Source: Pseudomonadales bacterium
GTDB lineage: Bacteria; Pseudomonadota; Gammaproteobacteria; Pseudomonadales; Pseudohongiellaceae
Direction of reading: 5' to 3'
Assembly: GCA_024234365.1 (NCBI GenBank)
Contig: JACKOK010000006.1
Coordinates: 1 to 64,000, forward strand
Length of the DNA stretch: 64,000 nucleotides
Made by a program: the position numbers and the translations under genes. Under the pieces are notes generated by a model that did no database searches, was not told the DNA's origin, and worked only from the letters and a program-made list of their open reading frames with translations. This document shows, in pieces, positions 41,525 through 48,751 of this stretch; the stretch's first letter is position 1, and every line of letters begins with the position of its first letter.

Positions 41525-42628
41525 TTAGACAATCAGTCCGTATTGGCTGTTGAGGATGTCGAGAATTTCCTGCTTGGGATTATCCGACAGGGCAATCGGT
41601 GAACCGACCACTTTGGCGGCAATATCCAGATAGGTGTGGGAAACCTGCATCAGAACGGCTTCCGGCAACGCGTTGTCACGGGCCAGCGCAGCACGCTCCG
41701 GCATACGGTCCTTGTTCAGCAGAATGTCCGGGTCCGGGAAGTAGTTGAGCAGCTGCTGGCGGAATTCTTCCTTGGATTTCTCGATGATCTTGCCTTGACG
41801 ATAGGAGGGGCCATCCCAGATGCGGGAGGAATCCGGCGTGCCGACCTCGTCCATATAGATGAGTTTTTCCTGGCCGCTGGCATCGGTGACGTAGCCAAAC
41901 TCGAATTTGGTGTCCACGAAAATCTGGTCAATTTTCTGCAGGGCGTGGCTGATGACATCAAAGCCTTCCCGGAGCAGCTTCTCGTAGAAATCAATGTCCT
42001 CAAAGCGGCGGAAGTTGAACGCCGCATAATTGCGCTCGATGTCGGCGCGGGTGATGTTCACATCGTCTGCTTCCGGTACCCCGGGAATGCCTTTGAGGAT
42101 ACCCTTGGTGGACGGGGTGATCAGCAGGTCCGGCAAGCGCTGATCTTTCTGCAGCCCGTCAGGAATCTGAATGCCACAGAATTCGCGTTCGCCCTTGGTA
42201 TAGGAGCGCCACATGGAACCGGTAATATACTGGCGACAGATCGCCTCGATCATGACCGGGCGCGCCTTTTGCACAATCCACACGAAGGGGTGCGGAATCT
42301 CCAGGATATGACTGTCGGCCAGGCCCTGTTCGCGGAACAGGCGGAACCAGTGATTGGAGATGGCATTTAACGCGGCCCCTTTGCCGGGAACACCGTTCAA
42401 ACCACCCTCACCATGCCAGATGCAATCGAAGGCAGAGATGCGGTCGCTGATGACCATGATTGCCAGAGGCGCATCCGGTGCAACATTGTAGCCGCGCTCC
42501 TGAATCAGCCGGGCGCTGTCCTGTGGCGTGAGCCAGTAGACAGAGCGCACCTTCCCGCTGTGTACGGGTTGATGGGTACGAATGGGCAGATCATTGTTAA
42601 CGGCGAGAACGCTGGTGGCGAGGCTCAT
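41525..42628 (-). CDS. purC: Phosphoribosylaminoimidazole-succinocarboxamide synthase PurC, long form
   Basis: 367 residues. It joins aspartate to CAIR with ATP to give SAICAR in purine synthesis. Seen: [65 protein letters not shown]. This is the long type known from Vibrio and Shewanella relatives, not the roughly 236-residue type of Pseudomonas and E. coli. PurB, the next enzyme, is encoded at 19.6-20.9 kb. Confidence 0.95.
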   Translation of the reverse strand: MSLATSVLAVNNDLPIRTHQPVHSGKVRSVYWLTPQDSARLIQERGYNVAPDAPLAIMVISDRISAFDCIWHGEGGLNGVPGKGAALNAISNHWFRLFREQGLADSHILEIPHPFVWIVQKARPVMIEAICRQYITGSMWRSYTKGEREFCGIQIPDGLQKDQRLPDLLITPSTKGILKGIPGVPEADDVNITRADIERNYAAFNFRRFEDIDFYEKLLREGFDVISHALQKIDQIFVDTKFEFGYVTDASGQEKLIYMDEVGTPDSSRIWDGPSYRQGKIIEKSKEEFRQQLLNYFPDPDILLNKDRMPERAALARDNALPEAVLMQVSHTYLDIAAKVVGSPIALSDNPKQEILDILNSQYGLIV

Positions 42629-42729
42629 AGAGTTCGTTCCTGGCAGTGGAATTTATGGGCAGAGAAAAGTGCGCGCATGATAGCAGATATCCTCTTGCAC
42701 GCCAGCCTGACAAGCGCTCGCGCAGGGGC

Positions 42730-43074
42730 TTAGAAACAATTGGTGGGGCGGGGCAGGCCCGCGATTTTACTGGCCAGCAGAGCGGGGTTGCCGGGGAAGA
42801 GTTTCATCAGATAAATGCTGCGTCCCTTCTCCGCCCCCAACTCGCGTGCCACCAGCTTGACCAGGGGGCGCATGCCGGGCGAGAGGCCGGATTCCTGGTA
42901 AAAACGCCGCAACACTTCCACGATTTCCCAATGGGCCGATGTCATGTTTACCGCCACGCTGTTGGCGAGTTGTTCGGCAACCTGTGGGCTCCAGTCATCC
43001 AGCTTGCGCAGATAACCATCGCGGTCCAAGGGAACGCGGCGGTGGTCCGGCAGTAGCAGGTCGCTCATCGACAA
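42730..43074 (-). CDS. tusE: Sulfur relay protein TusE
   Basis: 114 residues of the DsrC/TusE family. It accepts sulfur from TusBCD and passes it to MnmA. The C-terminal arm ends GLPRPTNCF with the essential penultimate Cys113. The second cysteine of dissimilatory DsrC, eleven residues upstream, is replaced by Ser (LLASKIAG), which supports TusE function. It is the last gene of tusDCBE, 4 bp after tusB. Confidence 0.93.
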   Translation of the reverse strand: MSMSDLLLPDHRRVPLDRDGYLRKLDDWSPQVAEQLANSVAVNMTSAHWEIVEVLRRFYQESGLSPGMRPLVKLVARELGAEKGRSIYLMKLFPGNPALLASKIAGLPRPTNCF

Positions 43075-43078
43075 GACC

Positions 43079-43369
43079 TCAACACCAGCCCAGGCTGCGG
43101 GAGTGTGAGCACACCAAAGTCACGAAACCGGTGTAATTCACCATCTGGCAGTTGTCTGCAGCCACTGGCAGGGCAAGCCCTCGTGCCTGCAGGTCTTCCT
43201 GCAGAACGTGGCAGTGCACGGTGTCGGGAAGAGCCGCTATAGGCTCTGTGGCACAGAGGTATACCCCGTCTTCGATCAGCAGAATGGCATCGCCGGGGCG
43301 CATAACCCGCAGGCAGGCAGAGAGCCCCTGCGCGGGAAGCTGTTTGTTGATGATATGCAGGGTGCTCAT
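43079..43369 (-). CDS. tusB: Sulfur relay protein TusB
   Basis: 96 residues, DsrH/TusB family, part of the TusBCD hexamer. MSTLHIINKQ, MRPGDAILLIEDGVYLC and the end SRSLGWC are seen. Its ATG overlaps the tusC stop (ATGA). The protein is short and divergent, and the operon context carries much of the identification. Confidence 0.88.
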   Translation of the reverse strand: MSTLHIINKQLPAQGLSACLRVMRPGDAILLIEDGVYLCATEPIAALPDTVHCHVLQEDLQARGLALPVAADNCQMVNYTGFVTLVCSHSRSLGWC

Positions 43370-43734
43370 AGGGCAAATACCTGATCGGATTGGGCAATCA
43401 GCGCCGTAATATGGGCATCGTCGCAGGGAATGGCGGTAACGGCGAGTGTGTCCAGTGTCAAACCGCGTTCATGCAGCGCCCGTGCCTCCACATACACATT
43501 GTTCACCTCGTAGAGTGGCAAAGCGCCGAGCGCCGCGCTGAGATCTTTGGCATCGATCATGCCGGGCTGTTGGTCACGGGCCAGTTGCCATACCCCATCG
43601 TCCATGAACAGCAGATTGATGTTCTGGTCGAATACCGCGGCAGACAGCACCATGTCCAGCAGCGCCTTGGCGCGACCGCTGCCATAGGGGGTGCTGCGGG
43701 CAATAAAGGTCAGCGTCTTGGGTGTCATTTCCAT
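43366..43734 (-). CDS. tusC: Sulfur relay protein TusC
   Basis: 122 residues, DsrF/TusC family. It contains PYGSGRAKALLDMVLSAAVFD, NLLFMDDGVWQL and the C-terminal QSDQVFAL. It is a structural partner in TusBCD. It starts 1 bp after tusD ends and overlaps tusB. Confidence 0.9.
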   Translation of the reverse strand: MEMTPKTLTFIARSTPYGSGRAKALLDMVLSAAVFDQNINLLFMDDGVWQLARDQQPGMIDAKDLSAALGALPLYEVNNVYVEARALHERGLTLDTLAVTAIPCDDAHITALIAQSDQVFAL

Positions 43735-43735
43735 C

Positions 43736-44128
43736 TCAGGCTCCGAAACTCACCACACGATCGCAGCTCAGGCTGGCATCCACCAGTTGCCCAAGCCCGG
43801 ACAGCACGAAACCCTCGGCCAGATTGGCCGCCGCCTTCTCGTAGCGATGGGCCTCGCGGGCATCCATAATGCCGCGTTTGAGCGCCGAGGAAACACAGCT
43901 GATGGCATCCAGTTCGTGCTTTTCAATGAGGGCCTGCCAGGCCTTGACCAGATCGAACTCGTCCTGGGGCGGGGTGCTCAGGCCATTGCTGGCATGGACC
44001 CCGTCGTAGTAGAAGAACACCCGTTGAATCTCGTGCCCGGCCGCGAGTGCACTTTCCGTGAAGCGGTAGGCGCTGTAGGCGGCCTGGCTGGAGTAGGGCG
44101 CGGAATGAACGAGAATTGTCAGTTTCAC
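43736..44128 (-). CDS. tusD: Sulfur relay protein TusD
   Basis: 130 residues, DsrE/TusD family, the catalytic subunit of TusBCD, which takes persulfide sulfur from TusA. The active cysteine lies in AISCVSSALKRG, and SSQAAYSAYRFTESALAAGH and FVLSGLGQLVDASLSCDRVV are family blocks. The start is GTG at 44128, with GGGAAA eight bases upstream; the ATG at 44176 would add 16 residues inside the terminator region. First gene of tusDCBE. Confidence 0.92.
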   Translation of the reverse strand: MKLTILVHSAPYSSQAAYSAYRFTESALAAGHEIQRVFFYYDGVHASNGLSTPPQDEFDLVKAWQALIEKHELDAISCVSSALKRGIMDAREAHRYEKAAANLAEGFVLSGLGQLVDASLSCDRVVSFGA

Positions 44129-44172
44129 GGCGGTATTTCCCGGGTGTTTGATGCCTGCATTATAGTCTGCCG

Positions 44173-44205
44173 GCAAATAAAAAGCCCCGCTGGCTGGCGG
44201 GGCTT
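44173..44205 (-). terminator. Rho-independent terminator of yccA
   Basis: AAGCCCCGC and its complement (44182-44190, 44197-44205) form a 9 bp stem with a 6 nt loop. On the minus strand it is followed by TTTTTATTTG. It separates yccA from tusD. Confidence 0.88.
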
Positions 44206-44231
44206 CTGTGAAGCATTGCCTCCCGGGCGGC

Positions 44232-44897
44232 TTACTCGTCGCCGGAGAAGGCCATGAGCAGGTTCAACAGGCTCATGAACAGGTTGTAGATGGACACGAA
44301 CAGGGTGATGGTGGCCAGGATGTAATTGCGCTCACCGCCATGAATGATCTCACCGGTCTGGTACAGGATGACCGCACTGGAGAACAGCATGAAACCCACG
44401 GAAATTGCCAGTTGCAACGCCGGAACCTGAACAAAGATGCCCAGGATCATGGCCGCCAGCAGCACGAAGAAGCCTGCGGTGATAAAGCCGGTCAGGAAGC
44501 TGAAGTCCTTGCGGGACACCAACGCATAGCCGGACAGGCCGAAGAAGATGAAGGCCGTGCCGCCCAGGGCAGTCGTCAGAATCTGGCTGCGTGCAGCCGT
44601 ATCCGTCAGCATGCCGATCAGCGGGCCGGTGACGTAGCCGATGAAGCCCGCGAAGGCAAACACCGTCAGCAGGCCCCAGGCACTGCGGGCGAGCGCCTGC
44701 GTGGCGAACAGCAGGCCGTACACGCCGATCATGTACATCCAGATGTTCATTGGGGCGGCATTCGTGCTCAGCATGGCCATCAGGGCGCTGAAGCCCAGGG
44801 TCATGCCCAGCAGCAGGTAGGTGTTTTTAAGCACCTTGTTGACAGCTAGCGCCGATTCACGGGTTTGTGAGGCGTTAAAAACATCAATCTGACTCAT
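44232..44897 (-). CDS. yccA: BI-1/YccA family membrane protein
   Basis: 221 residues with about seven membrane helices. Seen: the family motif near LTGFITAGFFVLLAAMILGIF and YNLFMSLLNLLMAFSGDE at the C-terminus. E. coli YccA binds and restrains the FtsH protease; eukaryotic relatives act as calcium leak channels. Linkage to tusE is shared with E. coli. It has its own terminator downstream. Confidence 0.92.
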   Translation of the reverse strand: MSQIDVFNASQTRESALAVNKVLKNTYLLLGMTLGFSALMAMLSTNAAPMNIWMYMIGVYGLLFATQALARSAWGLLTVFAFAGFIGYVTGPLIGMLTDTAARSQILTTALGGTAFIFFGLSGYALVSRKDFSFLTGFITAGFFVLLAAMILGIFVQVPALQLAISVGFMLFSSAVILYQTGEIIHGGERNYILATITLFVSIYNLFMSLLNLLMAFSGDE

Positions 44898-45161
44898 AGA
44901 GGTCTCCGTTAAAACTCTGTGCAGACTATAGACCGGAAGGCTGATGGATGTGTTTCATTCATCGTTTGCCTTGCTGTGTTTGCCTACAGCCCTTGATATG
45001 CGGGCATCGCGGCGCTTTTTCAAGCCTTGCCCGCCGTTGCCGCAACTGCCCCCATCATACCCAGCGGCCAGGCGAATGCAATGCCGGCGCTCCGCAGCAC
45101 CTCCGGCCAGGAATCTGTGGTTGACTGAAACCGAATTTCCAGTAAGATTGGCCCCCGTTGC
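44898..45161. other. Gap between yccA and tRNA-Ser
   Basis: 264 bp without a supported gene. It holds the yccA upstream region (a TATAGT-like -10 on minus near 44930) and, at its right end, the tRNA promoter. No further structure was noticed. Confidence 0.5.
45121..45148 (+). promoter_or_regulatory. Promoter of tRNA-Ser
   Basis: TTGACT (45121-45126) and TAAGAT (45143-45148) are 16 bases apart, 13 bases before the tRNA. The bases after the -10 are GC-rich (TGGCCCCC), the discriminator type linked to stringent control of stable RNA genes. Confidence 0.75.
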
Positions 45162-45251
45162 GGAGGGGTGGCAGAGCGGTTGAATGCACCGGTCTTGAAA
45201 ACCGGCGAGGGTGAAAGCCCTTCGAGAGTTCGAATCTCTCCCCCTCCGCCA
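45162..45251 (+). tRNA. tRNA-Ser (anticodon UGA)
   Basis: 90 nt class II tRNA. The acceptor stem GGAGGGG pairs with CCCCTCC, discriminator G is at 45248 and CCA is encoded at 45249-45251. The anticodon loop CTTGAAA gives UGA (45196-45198), closed by CCGGT/ACCGG. A long variable arm (GAGGGTGAAAGCCCTTC) and the T arm AGAGTTCGAATCTCT complete it. It reads UCA and related serine codons. Confidence 0.97.
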
Positions 45252-45472
45252 ACTCCAACGAAACTCCCATCTGTAATGCCATCTCCCGTTCCAGCAGAAT
45301 CTACCACCGTCGATGGCGGGGGAGAGGTTCGAACGTTAAGAGTTCGACCGAAAGCATCGCTTTCGGCACCCAGCGCGAAGCGCGCAGCCCGCAGGGTCAT
45401 GACAGCCCAAAGGCTGTCATGAGTCATCCTCCCCCTCCGCCAACTCCAACGAAACTCCCATCTGTAATGCCA
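45238..45472 (+). repeat. 44 bp direct repeat of the tRNA-Ser 3' end with palindrome-rich spacer
   Basis: Positions 45238-45281 and 45429-45472 are identical over 44 bp, 191 bp apart. The first copy comprises the last 14 nt of the tRNA plus 30 nt downstream. Between them lie a partial inverted copy of the T-arm/acceptor region (45315-45334) and hairpins CCGAAAGC/GCTTTCGG (45348-45366) and CATGACAGCC/GGCTGTCATG (45398-45421). No ORF is credible. It may be an att-like duplication, a tRNA-linked repeat family or a segmental duplication. Confidence 0.8.
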
Positions 45473-45599
45473 ATTTCCTGCCAATAACCCGCTTCTGCAA
45501 ACCTTCATCGGCCCGCTTTGAGGTATACTCCCGCGCTTAATTCATCCTATGGCAATAAATGTCGCGCAAAAGTACGAAAAGAGTTCAGGAGAGAGACGA

Positions 45600-45941
45600 A
45601 TGAGTGGATTACCCCCGTGCCCCCAGTGTGGTTCCGAATATACCTACGAAGATGGTGCCATGTATGTGTGCCCCGAGTGTGCCCACGAATGGTCGCAGGC
45701 AGGCGAAGAGGCTCCGGTGGACAATGGAACGGTATACAAGGATGCCAACGGCACGGAGTTGAACGACGGCGATGCGGTGGTCGTCATCAAGGACCTCAAG
45801 GTGAAGGGTTCCTCACTGGTTGTGAAGGTGGGCACCAAAGTCAAAAACATCCGACTGGTAGACGGCGACCACAATATTGATTGCAAGATTGACGGCATTG
45901 GTGCGATGAAGCTCAAGTCGGAATTCGTCAAAAAGGCATAA
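45600..45941 (+). CDS. yjdM: YjdM/PhnA-type zinc-ribbon protein
   Basis: 113 residues. The N-terminal zinc ribbon has Cys7, Cys10, Cys24 and Cys27 (PPCPQC, YVCPEC). The beta-rich PhnA domain follows, with [21 protein letters not shown] and [28 protein letters not shown]. Despite the old name it is not phosphonoacetate hydrolase; the true role is unknown. ATG 45600 has GGAGAGA before it, and TATACT at 45524-45529 may be its -10. Confidence 0.92.
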   Translation: MSGLPPCPQCGSEYTYEDGAMYVCPECAHEWSQAGEEAPVDNGTVYKDANGTELNDGDAVVVIKDLKVKGSSLVVKVGTKVKNIRLVDGDHNIDCKIDGIGAMKLKSEFVKKA

Positions 45942-45959
45942 GCTGCGACTGCCCGGTGT

Positions 45960-46400
45960 TCACCGGACACATGTTGCCAGAAACTTCGGCAGCTCTGTGT
46001 TGATGATGGCATCCCAGCCCATGGCGAAGTTGCCAATGGCAAAATCGGGGTTGTCGGCAGGGAAGGTGGGGATACCCGTGTGGCTCAGGCGCAGCAGGGT
46101 TTTCTCCCCCTTGTCGAAGAGTTCAAAGCGTAGCCGGGAATTGCCCGCGTAGCCGTCATAACGCCAGGAATAGGCCAGAACCTTGCCGGGCACCACTTCC
46201 AGCACTTCACACAGATGCCGGTACTGCCTTTCGGGCGGGCCGCCACTGAACTCGAAAAGCGCTCCCACGCGGGCTTCGAAGGCCGGCACATCAAAATACC
46301 ATTGCTTCATGACATCCCGTTCGGCGATGGCGCGCCACACGATGTCGATAGGGGCATCCAGCAATTTCTCCAGTTCGATGGGGTTTGCATCCTGGCTCAT
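45960..46400 (-). CDS. SRPBCC (AHSA1-like START) domain protein
   Basis: 146 residues, one domain. IELEKLLDAPIDIVWRAIAERDVMKQWYF is the typical first helix-strand unit, and TLLRLSHTGIP and the C-terminal GNFAMGWDAIINTELPKFL close the hydrophobic-cavity fold. The family binds hydrophobic ligands or helps Hsp90 in eukaryotes; no enzyme role can be assigned here. It converges on yjdM with an 18 bp gap. Confidence 0.82.
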   Translation of the reverse strand: MSQDANPIELEKLLDAPIDIVWRAIAERDVMKQWYFDVPAFEARVGALFEFSGGPPERQYRHLCEVLEVVPGKVLAYSWRYDGYAGNSRLRFELFDKGEKTLLRLSHTGIPTFPADNPDFAIGNFAMGWDAIINTELPKFLATCVR

Positions 46401-46615
46401 GGTGGCTCCTGACGGGCGGTTTGCCGTGGGATAGAACTGTGCACCAATGTACGGGCAGGGCAGGGATTAAGCAACGCGATTACGACGAAAGGTAGTGCCG
46501 GGAGTGTCGGGCAGGCTTTCCGTCAGGATGCCTGCACAGGTATAGTGGAGGCACTTTCCGGAAGAGCCCGTAACGGCCCCGGCCCCGACGACCAATGACA
46601 ACAATACGGAGAACC

Positions 46616-47185
46616 ATGATGAACCTGATTTCCAAGACCTTGAGCGCTGTGGCCCTTGGCCTGACTCTGAGTGGAGCGGTGCAAGCGGCAGAGATGGCGG
46701 ACACCATTACCATCACCAGTCCGGCCTTTGGCCATCACGGCGATATTCCGCTTGCGAACACTGCCTATGGGGATAACCTGTCGCCACAACTGTCCTGGAG
46801 CAATCTGCCTGCGGGCACCGTGCAACTGGCGTTGGTAATGGACGACCCCGTCGCCCCGACGCCTCAGCCCTTTGTGCACTGGGTGGCCTACAATATTCCG
46901 GCTGCCGCCTCGCAGTTGCCGGCTTCCTTGAGCAAGGATGCGATGGTGACAGGCATCCCCGCGCTGGCCGGCATGGTCAATGGCGTGAACGGGACGCGTC
47001 AGGCCGGTTATTTCGGCCCGCGCCCGCCGGTGGATGGCAAGGTGCATATGTACCATTTCCGTTTCTATGCGCTGGACAGCGCCCTGAACCTGCCTGAAGG
47101 GCTGAACAAGGACGCACTGCTGGAGGCCATTGAAGGGCATGTGATCGGCACCGGCATGCTGATGGGGCATTACGAACAGAAATAA
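46616..47185 (+). CDS. Periplasmic YbhB/YbcL-family (PEBP-like) protein
   Basis: 189 residues (or 188 from the ATG at 46619). The signal peptide ends AVQA before AEMADT. The mature part is a phosphatidylethanolamine-binding-protein fold: DNLSPQLSWSNLPAGTVQLALVMDDPVAP, FVHWVAYNIP, YFGPRPPVDGKVHMYHFRFYALD. The function is unknown in bacteria. GGAG stands upstream, and the hydrolase gene follows after 20 bp, so they are probably one transcript. Confidence 0.85.
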   Translation: MMNLISKTLSAVALGLTLSGAVQAAEMADTITITSPAFGHHGDIPLANTAYGDNLSPQLSWSNLPAGTVQLALVMDDPVAPTPQPFVHWVAYNIPAAASQLPASLSKDAMVTGIPALAGMVNGVNGTRQAGYFGPRPPVDGKVHMYHFRFYALDSALNLPEGLNKDALLEAIEGHVIGTGMLMGHYEQK

Positions 47186-47205
47186 ACAACCGCAGGGAGT
47201 GCGCC

Positions 47206-48456
47206 ATGAAGCTGTTGAAGGTTCTCGTGTTCATGACTGCTGTCACGCCAGCACTGAGTACCCCGGGGCTTGCCCAGGACAATCGCATTGACACCGTGGG
47301 TGCCGATGCACCGTCCTTGGCCGCCTTTGGGCCTCACGCCATCGGTGTGCGCACACTGGAATTGCTTAATCCGCAACAAGTGGATGTCACCAACTCCGTG
47401 GAAGGAGAGGTGACCAATTACTACGACCGCCGCCTGGCGGTGGAGGTGTGGTACCCGGCCACACTGGCAGCGGGGCAGGTGCCGGGCACGGATTACAGCA
47501 CCGAGACGCGCAATGTGGATGTGCTGGCAACCCTGCACGGGCGTGCGGTAAGGGATGCGGCGCCCGATAGCAGTGGTGGGGCATACCCGTTGGTGATTCT
47601 CTCCCATGGCTATCCGGGCAATCGTTATCTGATGAGTCATCTGGGCGAGAATCTGGCCAGCAAGGGCTATGTGGTGGTCTCCATCGACCATGCCGAGAGC
47701 ACCTACCGCCGCCAGGATCCGATTGCCAGCACGCTCTACAACCGCCCGCTGGATCAACGTTTTGTGCTGGAACAGATGGCGGAGATGGGGGCGGATGGCA
47801 GCAGCTTTCTGTCCGGTCTGGTGGATGCCGACAACACCGCGCTGATCGGATTCTCCATGGGCGGTTACGGTCTGGTGAATAACTTCGGCGGGGCGGTGAA
47901 CCCGGACATGATCAACAATGCGATTTCACCACCGAATGAGCTGCTGGAAGACCACAGCTCGCGCAACCGTCGCTATCGTCGCAATCTCGATGCCCGCTTC
48001 AAGGTCGGGGTGGCCATTGCGCCCTGGGGCATGAACAGTGGCTATTTCACGCCGGAGACCGTGGCTGGCTTGGATCGCCCGGTGTTGTTTGTGGCAGGCA
48101 GCGTGGATGGGACGGCGGGTTATGTGGAAGGCACGCGTGCCATCTTCGAGAACGCCAAGGGGGCGGATCGTTATCTGCTGACCTTCGAGGGAGGAGGGCA
48201 CAGCGTGGCGGCGCCCATTCCGGTGCCGGTGGAGGTATTGAAGGCGCCGGAGCAACGTGGGGCAGGGCACTACACCGATGGACACTGGGACAGTATCAAG
48301 GCCAATAACATCCTGCAGCACTTCGTTACCGCCTTTCTCGATCTGAACCTCAAGGGGGAGCAGGACAAGGGCGGGTACCTGAATGATTCCTGGCAGGGTT
48401 TTGCGCCTGGCAGTGCGGCAGAGCTGAAACTGGAACACTTGGGCAAAGGTCAGTAA
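47206..48456 (+). CDS. Secreted alpha/beta hydrolase, PAF-acetylhydrolase/dienelactone-hydrolase-like
   Basis: 416 residues with a signal peptide (cleavage after GLA or nearby at about residue 23). The oxyanion motif HGYPGNR is at 134-140, the nucleophile is Ser217 in GFSMG, the acid probably lies in FVAGSVDGTAG and the catalytic His in FEGGGHSV. LAVEVWYPA is typical of PAF-acetylhydrolase-like lipases. It should hydrolyse esters in the periplasm or outside; the substrate is not deducible. Confidence 0.82.
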   Translation: MKLLKVLVFMTAVTPALSTPGLAQDNRIDTVGADAPSLAAFGPHAIGVRTLELLNPQQVDVTNSVEGEVTNYYDRRLAVEVWYPATLAAGQVPGTDYSTETRNVDVLATLHGRAVRDAAPDSSGGAYPLVILSHGYPGNRYLMSHLGENLASKGYVVVSIDHAESTYRRQDPIASTLYNRPLDQRFVLEQMAEMGADGSSFLSGLVDADNTALIGFSMGGYGLVNNFGGAVNPDMINNAISPPNELLEDHSSRNRRYRRNLDARFKVGVAIAPWGMNSGYFTPETVAGLDRPVLFVAGSVDGTAGYVEGTRAIFENAKGADRYLLTFEGGGHSVAAPIPVPVEVLKAPEQRGAGHYTDGHWDSIKANNILQHFVTAFLDLNLKGEQDKGGYLNDSWQGFAPGSAAELKLEHLGKGQ

Positions 48457-48751
48457 CTGCTCAGATAACAGGCAAATAAAAAGGGGGTGAAGCAGTACGC
48501 CCAAGTACTGATTCACCCCCTCCGCTGCTCACTCATTACTGAGTTATTTTGGTTCCCCCCCTCTTCCCGTAGAGACATACCGGAAAGTATCGGATCACCT
48601 GAGAATCGCAGAAACTCCTTTTCCGCTGCCGGTAAATCTACCGGCACTGGGCAAAGGAGTTCTTGCGTTAAATCAATCTTTGTTCTTTTGATCGAAAATC
48701 CCGTCAAATTATGGAGTTAAGCGCTGCCTGTGCTTCCACACGGGGGCAGCT
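48457..48751. other. 295 bp structured intergenic region with two long hairpins
   Basis: Two long inverted repeats fill most of the gap. 48482-48521: AGGGGGTGAA...TTCACCCCCT, mismatch, then CAGTAC...GTACTG, loop GCCCAA. 48613-48661: AACTCCTTT...AAAGGAGTT outside and TGCCGGTA-AATC-TACCGGCA inside. On minus the first is followed by TTTTTATTT and could terminate the amidohydrolase gene. The second is unexplained. A 64-codon minus ORF (48513-48707) spans both and is not convincing. Confidence 0.6.
48473..48521 (-). terminator. Likely terminator of the amidohydrolase transcript
   Basis: A 10 bp outer and 6 bp inner stem with a 6 nt loop, followed on the minus strand by CTTTTTATTTG. It stands 230 bp after the amidohydrolase stop. 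It could also stop the plus-strand hydrolase transcript weakly, since no T-run follows on that side. Confidence 0.6.

Noticed and set aside
42730..43074. DsrC of dissimilatory sulfite reduction
   Set aside because: Only one of the two DsrC cysteines is kept, and the neighbours are tusBCD with no dsrAB.
45020..45508. 162-codon minus frame across tRNA-Ser and its repeat
   Set aside because: It is translated from the tRNA and palindromes; such tRNA-antisense frames are a common false protein.
48513..48707. 64-codon minus frame in the structured gap
   Set aside because: No ribosome binding site, and it runs through both hairpins; structure explains the region better.
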